IMG/VR virus record: IMGVR_UViG_3300017987_000006
Location: 62,001-126,000 of that record
Source of the DNA: a virus
DNA length: 64,000 nucleotides
Reading direction: 5' to 3' (one strand)
Positions within the stretch are counted from its first letter, which is position 1, and the number at the start of each line of letters is the position of its first letter. A program made the translations under genes and the position numbers. The notes under the pieces were generated by a model, which searched no databases, had not been told where the DNA came from, and was given only the letters and a program-made list of their open reading frames with translations. This document shows positions 24,558 through 33,846 of this stretch, in pieces.

Positions 24558-25925
24558 ATGACTCTCAGATATTTAAACGGGGTAGTTGTTGGTGGCCCAC
24601 GCAGTGTGATTGGAAGCGGCTATGGCCATGCGCACCAGCAATTTTTGCGTTTGATGTACAACTGGTTGATCGACGAGTGCGGGTGGACCAAGATCGAGGA
24701 CAATGAGAATGCTCGTTGGACACACACAGTCGCCGAGGATACAGCCGACGGCGCGACCGACACGACAGGTGGCGGAGATGTGGAAAAGTTCACGTCCACG
24801 TCTACCGACTTCTCTACACTGGGTATAGATCCGTCAACCACTCGCTACTACCTGTACGTTACTGGTTTTTCCACTGACGGCGAATACCGAAACGGATTCT
24901 ATCTGGTAGACAGGATTGACAGGACGAACGGGAAGATCTTGTACATCAGGAAGCGCTACTCTCATCGAACGGATGGCTTTCTTCTTGACGAGACTGGCCT
25001 CGATTGGAAGCTGTTTGATTTTTATTCTACAGACCGCGATCTCTGCGTTAGTCAAACATCTGTTTATGCAGTGCTGCAAGGAACTGGAACCGGTGGGGAT
25101 TTCCATCTGTTCATGGAGGCATTCAAGGGCCAGAACTTTATGAAGGATAGATTTGCCATCTCTCCATACGCCGACTGGGACGATCCGGGCAGTGATCCGT
25201 ATTCTGGTGGAGATGGATCATGGACACCCACCTCAGGTTGGGCTGCGCCACTCAGAGCAACAGATCTACAGGGCTACAACCAGGGCCATGGTTCCGCCGA
25301 TGCGTACAGAGATAGCGCAGTCGTGTTCGGTTTCGCTGACGCGGATGTGGCTTTTTTCTGGGTACGGCATTACCAGTACGACATGTTGTGGAGTTCCACG
25401 GCCAGTGCTCTCGTACATACAGCATACTATTTCGGGGACCTCGACATTCCTGCCGTACGGCAAGCCGTCGATCCAAATCCGGTTGTGTGCATGCCTTTGA
25501 AATTGGACCTGACAACCATGCGCCTGCATTATGTGGCTAGTTCCGGAATAGCACGCAATAATCCTGGGCATGTGGGGATGTTGGACGGAAGCGACGTGTC
25601 TACTCAAGGACGTTGCGCATGGTGGTCTGAAAACGGAGCTGGTAACAGTGCTACGTCCTCCGTCTTAGAAAACGGAAACCAGCTTAGAGACAGATCTTTC
25701 CATTCCGGGAACAAGTTCAGACTCCCAATTCCAGTATTGAATGATGCTTCCGGAAAGGTCGAGTTGAGGGGATTCTTAAAATATCTCAACTTTACTCACC
25801 TGTTTGGGTCTAATATGACGCTTACTCCATTCGGAAATGCCCCCGGAGACCCCAGAGACAGATTCGTTCTAGCAGGTGTAGAAATGCCCTGGAACCGCTC
25901 GGGCATGTACATCAACGTTTTCTAA
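24558..25925 (+). CDS. Virion protein, paralogue of the next gene
   Basis: A 455-residue protein rich in Tyr, Trp, Gly, Asp and Ser. Residues 60-160 carry the beta module (DFSTLGIDPSTTRYYLYVTG, GEYRNGFYLVDRI). The middle has many aromatic strands and the C-terminus ends GVEMPWNRSGMYINVF. The next gene has the same size, layout and ending, so the pair probably arose by duplication. Likely a fibre, collar or baseplate appendage. Start ATG follows the mini-protein stop by three bases. Confidence 0.65.
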   Translation: MTLRYLNGVVVGGPRSVIGSGYGHAHQQFLRLMYNWLIDECGWTKIEDNENARWTHTVAEDTADGATDTTGGGDVEKFTSTSTDFSTLGIDPSTTRYYLYVTGFSTDGEYRNGFYLVDRIDRTNGKILYIRKRYSHRTDGFLLDETGLDWKLFDFYSTDRDLCVSQTSVYAVLQGTGTGGDFHLFMEAFKGQNFMKDRFAISPYADWDDPGSDPYSGGDGSWTPTSGWAAPLRATDLQGYNQGHGSADAYRDSAVVFGFADADVAFFWVRHYQYDMLWSSTASALVHTAYYFGDLDIPAVRQAVDPNPVVCMPLKLDLTTMRLHYVASSGIARNNPGHVGMLDGSDVSTQGRCAWWSENGAGNSATSSVLENGNQLRDRSFHSGNKFRLPIPVLNDASGKVELRGFLKYLNFTHLFGSNMTLTPFGNAPGDPRDRFVLAGVEMPWNRSGMYINVF

Positions 25926-25937
25926 GGAGCCTAGCAG

Positions 25938-27188
25938 ATGGCTAATTATTGGTTGAGAGGTTGCATTCCGCCGAGCGCTGGAGGCAGTAACCATATGCAG
26001 TACACCCGTGCTGCGTTTTGTGTGTACTACTACTTTTTCAAAAAAATTCTCGGTTGGAGTGTGTTGGATGAATCGGCCGATATAGAATCGGTTGTCGGGA
26101 TCGGATCTGGAAGCGACGGGGCCCTATCCAGCTCCAACCAGATCTTTTCATCGTCCGGATATTCTTTCAGTGGTGCAGATCAAGACAGAATGATCGCCAT
26201 TCTGGACTCAGGGAATCCGGAAAATTCAGGTGTCTATAGACTGGGCTCAAATGTGGACTCGGATAATCAAAACTTTGATTTTCTATCCTCCGACAATCCC
26301 ACCTCTGCCACGGGTCTTGCTTTTTGGATCTTCGATGTGACTAATGCCTCGGGGCTGGGAGAAAACTATGCAGTGTTCAACGTAGCGCACCCGACTTCAC
26401 CATATCAGATCAAGCTCTCGATGACCGGTTTGGCGACTGGAAATCAAGTAGTCACATTTGAGATCTGTCCGGACAATGGTACAGATGGGTGGGACGCTAC
26501 CGGTCACGACTGGTATTCTGGGTCTCCGCACCACGATAGATTGTTGCGAATCTATTGTGGGTATCCTGCTCTCGTGTGGCCGAATGGTCCTCCCAGATGT
26601 TTGGCTTACGGATCTACAGACGGAGAAACAGTCATCGTCTGTAGTTGGGGAGATGCCGGGAACCAAGCAAAAAATATGGTCTGTTGGGGATTTATTGATC
26701 CTATTGAAACCTCTCCAGCGCACGATGCAACAGAGAAAATAGTCTCGTTTGGTGGGACCAACCAGGGAACGGGTGCCCAGTCTGATTTCCGTGACGGAAA
26801 CGCCATAAACGGAATTGATGTTGGTGTTTGGTACAGTGCGCTCAGAGCTCCTGGTCTCAAAACTGCCTATATGGTATCGCTAAATTACATACGTACTTTG
26901 AGCAACGCCGTTTATGACGTTTTCAAAAACAACGACGCCAATGAGCCAGATCATAGGGATGGGACAAATCACGGTGCTATGCCGATTCCGGTTCAGGTAG
27001 ACGTGAATTCTGCTTCTGGGGCCAATCCGGCTTGGAGTATTCTAGGCTTTTTAAATTCAGATTACATATACTATGGTCATCAGGTGATAGGTTATGGTGC
27101 ATACGAGACCTTCGGGGCTAGTAATGAGGAATTTCATGCTATAGATGGCGTTTGTTTTCCATGGCCCGAGTTGGACACAGACTGGTAA
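25938..27188 (+). CDS. Virion protein, paralogue of the previous gene
   Basis: A 416-residue protein with the same plan as its neighbour: an aromatic N-terminal helix (YTRAAFCVYYYFFKKILGW), one beta module at about residues 60-135, an aromatic core with HDRLLRIYCGYPALVWP, and a conserved tail (GVCFPWPELDTDW). Ribosome site AAGGAG precedes the ATG. The two proteins are diverged duplicates and may form a hetero-oligomeric appendage. Confidence 0.65.
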   Translation: MANYWLRGCIPPSAGGSNHMQYTRAAFCVYYYFFKKILGWSVLDESADIESVVGIGSGSDGALSSSNQIFSSSGYSFSGADQDRMIAILDSGNPENSGVYRLGSNVDSDNQNFDFLSSDNPTSATGLAFWIFDVTNASGLGENYAVFNVAHPTSPYQIKLSMTGLATGNQVVTFEICPDNGTDGWDATGHDWYSGSPHHDRLLRIYCGYPALVWPNGPPRCLAYGSTDGETVIVCSWGDAGNQAKNMVCWGFIDPIETSPAHDATEKIVSFGGTNQGTGAQSDFRDGNAINGIDVGVWYSALRAPGLKTAYMVSLNYIRTLSNAVYDVFKNNDANEPDHRDGTNHGAMPIPVQVDVNSASGANPAWSILGFLNSDYIYYGHQVIGYGAYETFGASNEEFHAIDGVCFPWPELDTDW

Positions 27189-27192
27189 GTAG

Positions 27193-27300
27193 ATGTTGTT
27201 ACTGCCGGTAACATTTGAGACAAGTGCTAACGCACCATCGCAAAACGAAGATGGTGTTACTAAAATACCATTGACCTCTGAGCAACAGGACCCTGATTAG
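27193..27300 (+). CDS. 35-residue ORF resembling the N-terminus of the next gene
   Basis: A short open frame from ATG to TAG whose stop overlaps the GTG start of the next gene by one base. Its first 20 residues (LLLPVTFETSANAPSQNEDG) align with LLLPLDFNLTGNAPSYYYDG at the start of that gene. It may be a degenerate remnant of a tandem duplication or a genuine mini-protein. No ribosome site stands out. Confidence 0.4.
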   Translation: MLLLPVTFETSANAPSQNEDGVTKIPLTSEQQDPD

Positions 27301-28130
27301 TGTCGTTATTGCTCCCTCTGGATTTTAATCTGACGGGCAATGCGCCGAGTTATTACTATGACGGTGCGTTATCAACGTTTGATGTGGATGCTGATGTAGA
27401 TCTTGAGCCCACTATTCAGGATTATCCTCGGCCATGGACTTTGATCAAGTCCGATTTCAACATCCCGATAATAGATTCTCAATTTCCTACCGGTATTGAT
27501 GTTCCGCTAGACACACTCATCTCTTTTTCTACTAAAGACACCGGGGGGATGGGAATAGATCTTAGCACACTGGATGTGACGGTTGGTGGGGTGCAGGCAA
27601 TCGCTGGTGGTGTATTTCAATCTGGATGGGATGGTCCTTCTAGCGCGGCGGTTGGGAACGGCTACGATGGTTACGATGTAGTAGTCGATCCAACATCAGA
27701 CCTGGATGCCTTTGATAGTTTGGAGGTGGTGGTATCAGTAAAGGATAATGGGGGAGCGCGTGTTATTCTCAACTGGTCCTTTACCACAGAGGACGTATTG
27801 GGAGTTCTTGTTACTCCCATAGATCCAACCAACGGCGAAATTGATGTTCCGTTCGGATCAAATATTGAAGTCCAGCTCAGTGATGAAGATGTGGTCTTGG
27901 AAGACTGGATCAAAGTTGAGGTGGATACCGGATCTGGGTTTCAAGATGCTTTCGTCTTTTCTGACACCCCGAAGTTCAAGTCTGGGTGGGATGGACCTGG
28001 ATCTACGTGGGATAATACAGGAGGTGTCTACACTATTACGATCGATCGTACTTCGAATTTCCCTTCCGGGGCGACCGTCCAGGTGCGGGTAACGGCATCA
28101 GATCCAACAGGCAATTCGACGAGATTGTAG
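27300..28130 (+). CDS. Ig-like repeat virion protein A
   Basis: A 276-residue all-beta protein with a GTG start overlapping the previous TAG. Residues 60-165 form a domain with LSTLDVTVGGVQAIAGGV, a GWDGP turn and YDVVVDPTSDLD. Residues 170-275 form a second domain with PTNGEIDVP, VEVDTGSGF and YTITIDRTSNFP. Both domains recur in the next gene. The pattern fits Ig-like or cadherin-like adhesion modules on a tail fibre. Confidence 0.65.
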   Translation: MSLLLPLDFNLTGNAPSYYYDGALSTFDVDADVDLEPTIQDYPRPWTLIKSDFNIPIIDSQFPTGIDVPLDTLISFSTKDTGGMGIDLSTLDVTVGGVQAIAGGVFQSGWDGPSSAAVGNGYDGYDVVVDPTSDLDAFDSLEVVVSVKDNGGARVILNWSFTTEDVLGVLVTPIDPTNGEIDVPFGSNIEVQLSDEDVVLEDWIKVEVDTGSGFQDAFVFSDTPKFKSGWDGPGSTWDNTGGVYTITIDRTSNFPSGATVQVRVTASDPTGNSTRL

Positions 28131-28131
28131 G

Positions 28132-29520
28132 ATGGCTCCTTTCTTAGACAACCTCGACCCAGCATCTGGATCTCCAGGAAATCTGGCAACTACAAACGTG
28201 TATCTGGAGATTAAGGATACTGGTAGTGGGGTCGATCTGGATTCTGTTGTCCTGAAGATTGACTCTGTGATCTGTTGGAGCGGTGACTCTCAGCAAGGCG
28301 CGTTCGTAGTAACAAAGACCTCCGTGACCAATGGTTATGGTTATGAGATCAATCCAAACGCAAGGTTTGATATTGCTGCCACGGTGACGGTCGAAGTCTA
28401 CGCGGAAGATCAGACGACTCCCACTCCTGGGGTATTAGACACATCATACACGTTCGATATCGCCGAGGCTTCATCTGTAACCTACTCATTCGATGTGGAA
28501 ACAGATCTCTCCGGCCCGTTGATCACCAACAAAGACCCAGCTCCATTTACTACCGGGGTCGATAGAGATAAGGCGGTGTCGTTCCATATTGAAGACACCC
28601 CGGCTGGAGTCGATCTAAATAGTACATATATCTACGTCGATGCGGTCTTGGTGTATGATGGGTCTACATCTTCGTGGCATGCGGACTTCGATCCTGGATC
28701 TAGCATAACAGGAGATTCATCAGACTACACCGTTGAGCTCGTAAAAGACGTGGATTGGGACTCAAATGCGACAGTTCAGATCCATGTAGTGACAGAAGAT
28801 GCGGTGGGGAATCCCACCGATGAATCATGGTCCTTTGAGATCGAGGACTATGAAGGGCCGACCATCTCCGCAAATTCTCCTACGGGGACCGGGGTGGCTC
28901 ACGACACGAACATTTCTTTTGTCACAGAAGATGATGGATCGGGAGTAGATTTGGCGACACTGGAGGTGGTGGTTGGTGGGTCCTCCGCAATTTCTGGTGG
29001 TGTTCCGCAGGCAGGGTGGGATGGTCCGGGGACCAGTATCACCCCCAATGCAGGCAATGGGTATGACGTCGTAATAGATCCAACGTCAGATCTCCCGTCC
29101 TACTCATTGATCAGCGTGACGGTGGATGTGGATGATAATGACGGCAACTCCGCCAACTTTGGGTGGTCGTTTGAGACGGAGGACTACGAGGGAGTTCACG
29201 TACAGCCGCAGAGTCCGACGAACGGAGAAATGAACGTCGACGTTGATACAAATATTGTCATCCTCTTGGAGGATGACGACGAGGTAGTCGCCACCTCGAT
29301 TTTGGTGGAGGTGGATCGAGGCTCTGGATTTGAGACGGCTTTTGATTATAATCAGACCCCAAAGTTCAGACTCGGGTACAATGGAGCGGCGTCGCTGCTG
29401 GAGGTGGTAGGAGGGGCCTATACAATAACGATAGATCCAGAAACAGCATTCTCGCTAGGCACAACGATCCAGGTTAGAGTGACAGCGGAAGATCCAGAAG
29501 GCAACCCAGAGAGACTTTGA
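28132..29520 (+). CDS. Ig-like repeat virion protein B
   Basis: A 462-residue all-beta protein made of four Ig-like domains. The last two (residues about 245-350 and 355-460) are close copies of those of the preceding gene, with LATLEVVVGGSSAISGGV, YDVVIDPTSDLP, PTNGEMNVDV and YTITIDPETAF. Residues 1-240 hold two more distant copies (SGVDLDSVVLKID, AGVDLNSTYIYVD). Start ATG is one base after the upstream stop. Domain gain by tandem duplication is evident. Likely a fibre or adhesin. Confidence 0.7.
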   Translation: MAPFLDNLDPASGSPGNLATTNVYLEIKDTGSGVDLDSVVLKIDSVICWSGDSQQGAFVVTKTSVTNGYGYEINPNARFDIAATVTVEVYAEDQTTPTPGVLDTSYTFDIAEASSVTYSFDVETDLSGPLITNKDPAPFTTGVDRDKAVSFHIEDTPAGVDLNSTYIYVDAVLVYDGSTSSWHADFDPGSSITGDSSDYTVELVKDVDWDSNATVQIHVVTEDAVGNPTDESWSFEIEDYEGPTISANSPTGTGVAHDTNISFVTEDDGSGVDLATLEVVVGGSSAISGGVPQAGWDGPGTSITPNAGNGYDVVIDPTSDLPSYSLISVTVDVDDNDGNSANFGWSFETEDYEGVHVQPQSPTNGEMNVDVDTNIVILLEDDDEVVATSILVEVDRGSGFETAFDYNQTPKFRLGYNGAASLLEVVGGAYTITIDPETAFSLGTTIQVRVTAEDPEGNPERL

Positions 29521-29524
29521 TCCC

Positions 29525-32500
29525 ATGCCAATTACCTACAGCTTTACAACCACGCTGCAGCTGCCTACGTCTAGTTCGTGGCCCTGCATGGACGTGGGCG
29601 AGCTGTCGATGCCGAACATCCTCCTCTTTCCGGCGGTGTCGGCAAGCAGGGGAACTCCATGGATCTACACGGACGGAAATAACGATCTGGTCCTGTTAAG
29701 CAATGACGGAATACCCTCCGTCGTTACGATCTCTCTTCCCATCGGACAGAAGTTCACCTTTGAGACCGATTTCATCCCGTCTCAGCTCCCGCAGAACCTG
29801 GACGATCTGGCAAATTCACACCTTTTCATCTCCGTGTTCAACGCCCAGGACGACGCTGGCGGGGTGCTGCTGTCCAAGTCCGGCCTGGCCATCGTCTCCT
29901 CTTATGGCAACACGGTCATGCCGGTGGGCGGAAGTCAGGATATCTTGCCCGAGAGCAACGACTACTACACCCTGCGGATGGTCGTCGACGGCGAGAACAA
30001 CGTGATGGACTTGTACATCACCAAAACATCGGATCTCGCGAGTATTGGCCACCAGCTCCGGTACACCACCGCTGCACCGATTACTCCCTCCGGGACACCG
30101 GACAGTGTGCGCCTCGAGGTCCTGGGAAATGGAACTGTTCAGGTCGAAGGTAAGTTCTCTACTCTCCGCTGTAACTGTAACGGTTTGAACATCCCGAACA
30201 AGCGGCCCATCGCCGAGGCCGGCCGGGACCAAACAGCTGTCATCGGCTCTATTCTCCGCTTCGATGGTTCCGACAGTTACGATCCGGAAGGGGCAACACT
30301 GACTTACAAGTGGACGCTGGCCCTGGCCCCGGAGAACTCGGGCTTCCGACTCTCGGGTACCAACGGGTTCACACAGGACGATGGAGACGGGGACGGATGG
30401 ACAGACGTGTTTGAGAGCACGGTTGATGCGTGGAATGTGGCGAATGCGCCCGGATTACAACCAGGTGATCTCCTGGTCGTGGGGGATGGGGAGTATGAAG
30501 TAGCGACTACCGATTGGACTTACAACTCGACCACCGGTGAGTGGGAACGTGGAGGAACGTTCGATCCGAAGAAGCTGCGCGTCACCACGGAATCAATCTC
30601 AGATAACCTTTCCTCAGCTTCGTGGGAAGTCTTCCACCAGTCGTCATTTTGGGATGATCGGACATCCCCGCAGCCGACATGTGTGCCGGATGTGCACGGT
30701 GTCTACGTGCAACGGTTGGTGGTGAATGATGGCTCGTTGGACAGCCTGCCCGATGAGGTTTTGTCCAACATCTCTGAGTCCAATGTTGCAATGGGGGTGA
30801 TCCCAGATGTCAACTTCATCTGGGACTATCTCTCGGACGCGTGGGGATTCTACGACGACCGCGGTCCCGTGACGACGATCTGGTCCGGCTTCGCTCAGGT
30901 TGCGGCTAATATCTTGTTGACGGCCTGGCAGCTGGACTACGCCAAGAGCCTTGTGGATATCCAGCGGACTTTTCAACGCAGATGGTTGGACTATCGACCG
31001 CTGTTCAGCGAACCAGCAGACGATCGAGACGATGCGGAGATCAAGATCGTACGGGGAACGATTTACAGTGATGAGATTCCGGGAGGCGGTCTGGTCTTCG
31101 GCACTAGCGATACCCTTCTCATCTCCAGGGATGACGAGAGCCAGGTAACGGTGACGCTGAGCGGGACAATGACCGCGCAAGAAACTGTTGATGCGATCAA
31201 CGAGGCGCTGGGTGAGAAGAACGCCACCAACAAGACTGCCAGCGTTGTAACTGTCGCTACCAAGGACTACTTGGCCCTGGACTACGCCACGTTGCTAGTC
31301 CTCGATAAGGACGGTACTGCGAACGCCGTGTTGGGTTTCAGCACAACGGAGGACACGGAGAATATCTACGGTGGGTCTGACGGGTCCATCGGCAGTGTGG
31401 CCACCGCGTTTCAAGTCGGCGCGGCAGACCTGGAAGTCAATTTCCTGACAAAGGGCATCTTGCGGGAGGACCTGTTTGTGTTTACGGGAGTCGGGTATGA
31501 GGTCCAGAAGGTGGCCGACCAGACGCAGCTCACGTCTATTCAGGACATGGCTGCTGTTGGGACCAGGACGGATTGGCAGTTGAGCTCCTACATAAAGGCG
31601 GCGAACACGAATTTCACGGATGAGCTGGTAGGAGAGGGGGACATCCTCATTATGGAGGTGCGGGAGCTCGGGGCCGTTACAGTTCGGGAGGTGTTGTGTG
31701 AGGTGACGGGGGCCCGGAATCAGCATGTCGGATTCAACCCGCGTCCGTTGTTCGAGCTGGTGGGGGCGGACCTTGATAACTATGAGATCTCATTGATTGG
31801 GGTACGAAGAACAAGCGCAATCCCTGTAGACGAGCTCGTGCAGCGCATACCGCGTTTGCAAGAGGTCATCGTGGACCCGACCACCATCTATACCGAGAAC
31901 CGAGATTTCATCATTGAGGAGGACGAGAACGAGATTAACGGAGTGCGGTTTTCGGACGGGCTATTCAGTTTCGAGAATCCACCGCCGGATATCTTATGGG
32001 CTGAAGTCACGTTCTTAGATAATCGGCCGATGATCGAGGACAACTTCGGTAAGGCTGTAGACTTCACAGTTGAGGACCTCGAGGCCCGCACCGACGATCT
32101 GGACTACCTCTCCGCCGTGCGGGGGTTATGGTATGCGTTCTTCAACGGCCCATCTCTTTGGAGCGTGCGAATCGGTACGCAGATCTTGCTGGGGCTGCCG
32201 TTCGCCGAGGTGGACGGCACCATTGAGGACATCAATCTGACCTTCAACGCGAACAGCATTCGGATCTTGGTACGAGATAAGATCGACACGGCCGTCATCA
32301 GGACGTACTTCATACCTCGGAGCACGTACTTCGAGGAGAACGGCCTCTCGATGGTGGCGGTCAACCCGGACACGGACACGGAGTACGTTATCGGAGATGA
32401 GGTCTCACAGTTCTATCCGTTGTCTAAGGGTGTGGACATTTTGGACTGGGTGAAAGATCCTGACTGGTGGCGGGGATACCAGGGGCAGGGTGTATTCATC

Positions 32501-33085
32501 GAGATTGAGAAGTACTTTCGCTACATGCTGCAAGCTGACATTGACGTTTTCAATATCACGAACTTGGTATTTGCGATCGACTTCGCCAAGAAGATCGATC
32601 CGCACTTCACCTATCCATGGTGGGTCGTACTCAAGCGTGTGCCTGCGGCGGAGATCAGCGTCACGGACGAGTTCATGATGAGTGGCACACTATACCTTTA
32701 CGACCACCCGGCCTGTGCCAAGCAGATAACGGACGCGGGGACTGGAGGAGCGTACCGGTTCGATGATACGGATGAGTCAGGCAACTACAATTGGGCCTTC
32801 GATGGAGCGCCCCACAGTGGGAGTCCGAAGCCCGAGTTCTTGTACGACCGGAAGTTCCTGTGTCCCAGTCAGCAACTTCTCCTGCTGATGAGAGGGGTCC
32901 ACGGTGGCAGCTATTTCCCGTTCGATTGGTTTTGGGCGTTTGATGATGGGGGAGGGACTGACAACCCAGCACTTAGCGGCCCGGACTCTTCGCCTCCGGC
33001 TCCGTACGGACCCCTTGTCGGTACAGTTAAGTTCGACACGACGTACCCAGCGGGAACTTATACACGCGGCAAGGTGATAACTTGA
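29525..33085 (+). CDS. Giant virion protein with PKD-like domain
   Basis: A 1186-residue protein. Residues 40-215 are a lectin-like beta sandwich. Residues about 220-275 match a PKD-type domain (AEAGRDQTAVIGSILRFDG, then SDSYDPEGATLTYKWTL). Residues 300-365 carry the small beta module. Near 530-620 there is a flagellin-hook-like module (TAQETVDAINEAL). The C-terminal half is mixed and aromatic. Such multi-domain proteins are long tail appendages with glycan-binding parts. It ends 40 bases before the promoter-like gap at 33.09 kb. Confidence 0.7.
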   Translation: MPITYSFTTTLQLPTSSSWPCMDVGELSMPNILLFPAVSASRGTPWIYTDGNNDLVLLSNDGIPSVVTISLPIGQKFTFETDFIPSQLPQNLDDLANSHLFISVFNAQDDAGGVLLSKSGLAIVSSYGNTVMPVGGSQDILPESNDYYTLRMVVDGENNVMDLYITKTSDLASIGHQLRYTTAAPITPSGTPDSVRLEVLGNGTVQVEGKFSTLRCNCNGLNIPNKRPIAEAGRDQTAVIGSILRFDGSDSYDPEGATLTYKWTLALAPENSGFRLSGTNGFTQDDGDGDGWTDVFESTVDAWNVANAPGLQPGDLLVVGDGEYEVATTDWTYNSTTGEWERGGTFDPKKLRVTTESISDNLSSASWEVFHQSSFWDDRTSPQPTCVPDVHGVYVQRLVVNDGSLDSLPDEVLSNISESNVAMGVIPDVNFIWDYLSDAWGFYDDRGPVTTIWSGFAQVAANILLTAWQLDYAKSLVDIQRTFQRRWLDYRPLFSEPADDRDDAEIKIVRGTIYSDEIPGGGLVFGTSDTLLISRDDESQVTVTLSGTMTAQETVDAINEALGEKNATNKTASVVTVATKDYLALDYATLLVLDKDGTANAVLGFSTTEDTENIYGGSDGSIGSVATAFQVGAADLEVNFLTKGILREDLFVFTGVGYEVQKVADQTQLTSIQDMAAVGTRTDWQLSSYIKAANTNFTDELVGEGDILIMEVRELGAVTVREVLCEVTGARNQHVGFNPRPLFELVGADLDNYEISLIGVRRTSAIPVDELVQRIPRLQEVIVDPTTIYTENRDFIIEEDENEINGVRFSDGLFSFENPPPDILWAEVTFLDNRPMIEDNFGKAVDFTVEDLEARTDDLDYLSAVRGLWYAFFNGPSLWSVRIGTQILLGLPFAEVDGTIEDINLTFNANSIRILVRDKIDTAVIRTYFIPRSTYFEENGLSMVAVNPDTDTEYVIGDEVSQFYPLSKGVDILDWVKDPDWWRGYQGQGVFIEIEKYFRYMLQADIDVFNITNLVFAIDFAKKIDPHFTYPWWVVLKRVPAAEISVTDEFMMSGTLYLYDHPACAKQITDAGTGGAYRFDDTDESGNYNWAFDGAPHSGSPKPEFLYDRKFLCPSQQLLLLMRGVHGGSYFPFDWFWAFDDGGGTDNPALSGPDSSPPAPYGPLVGTVKFDTTYPAGTYTRGKVIT

Positions 33086-33110
33086 TTTGCTAGGCAAGCC
33101 CTCGTAGAAT
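33082..33110 (+). promoter_or_regulatory. Promoter-like element, TTGATT-17-TAGAAT
   Basis: TTGATT (33082-33087) and TAGAAT (33105-33110) with a 17-base spacer lie in the 40-base gap before the next virion gene. The 11-mer GTAGAATCGGA is identical to 1643-1653. The predicted start coincides with the ribosome site GGAGG at 33117, so the leader would be very short. Confidence 0.45.
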
Positions 33111-33125
33111 CGGACCGGAGGATTT

Positions 33126-33833
33126 ATGCAGCTACGTGATTATCCACTGAAACCGAAGGGGATCTTGATCCCTGCAAACGTCAAGATCACAGTTCGGGAG
33201 CGCGGGAAGAGGGTCCCGCAGCACTGCCGCGAGGACCACAACATCTGGGTCAACCTGGGGCGCGAGTATCTGCCGCGGGTCATCGCGCCGAACGCCGCCT
33301 TCACCGACCACTACGCGGAGAATCCTCCCACGAACCCGCGGGAGTTCATTCGCTATATGGGTGTTGGTATCGGAGGGGGCAGCCAGGTTCATCCGGCTGC
33401 GTACACGACACCGCTGTCCACTGACTATCCCCCTGCGGCGTCGAGCGGCCTCCCAGGCTCGGTGGGGAATCAGCAGTCTGACGAGGACCTGACGGTCACC
33501 CAGCTCGAGAGGCCGGTGAAGATCGACGCGACGGACTGGCTCAAGGACATCGTCACGCCCGTCGTTTTCCCCAACACCACCACGTTGCGGTGTGACCACC
33601 TCTTCGACGTCACCGATATCAACTCGGTTGGACCGTACACGACTGTGCCTTTATCGGAGATCGCTCTGTTCTTATCGACACAAGATCCGGACGCGGCAAA
33701 TGTGTACGACACCGGCAATCCCCCGACCATGGTCGGTGCGGGTCGTCAGACAGTCGTTGCTTACAACACGTTTGATCCGATCCCGAAAACCATCTCGTTC
33801 TCGCTGGAAGCACAGTGGGAGCTTCGCTTCTGA
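33126..33833 (+). CDS. Virion structural protein
   Basis: A 235-residue mostly beta protein. N-terminal residues 15-50 are basic (KITVRERGKRVPQHCREDHN). A Gly-rich turn (YMGVGIGGGSQ) sits near residue 80, and the C-terminus ends in PKTISFSLEAQWELRF, a strand typical of proteins that pack in an oligomeric ring. Good ribosome site GGAGG. It sits between giant fibre genes and the tailspike, so an adaptor that attaches spikes is plausible. Confidence 0.6.
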   Translation: MQLRDYPLKPKGILIPANVKITVRERGKRVPQHCREDHNIWVNLGREYLPRVIAPNAAFTDHYAENPPTNPREFIRYMGVGIGGGSQVHPAAYTTPLSTDYPPAASSGLPGSVGNQQSDEDLTVTQLERPVKIDATDWLKDIVTPVVFPNTTTLRCDHLFDVTDINSVGPYTTVPLSEIALFLSTQDPDAANVYDTGNPPTMVGAGRQTVVAYNTFDPIPKTISFSLEAQWELRF

Positions 33834-33846
33834 TTAGGAGACCCCC

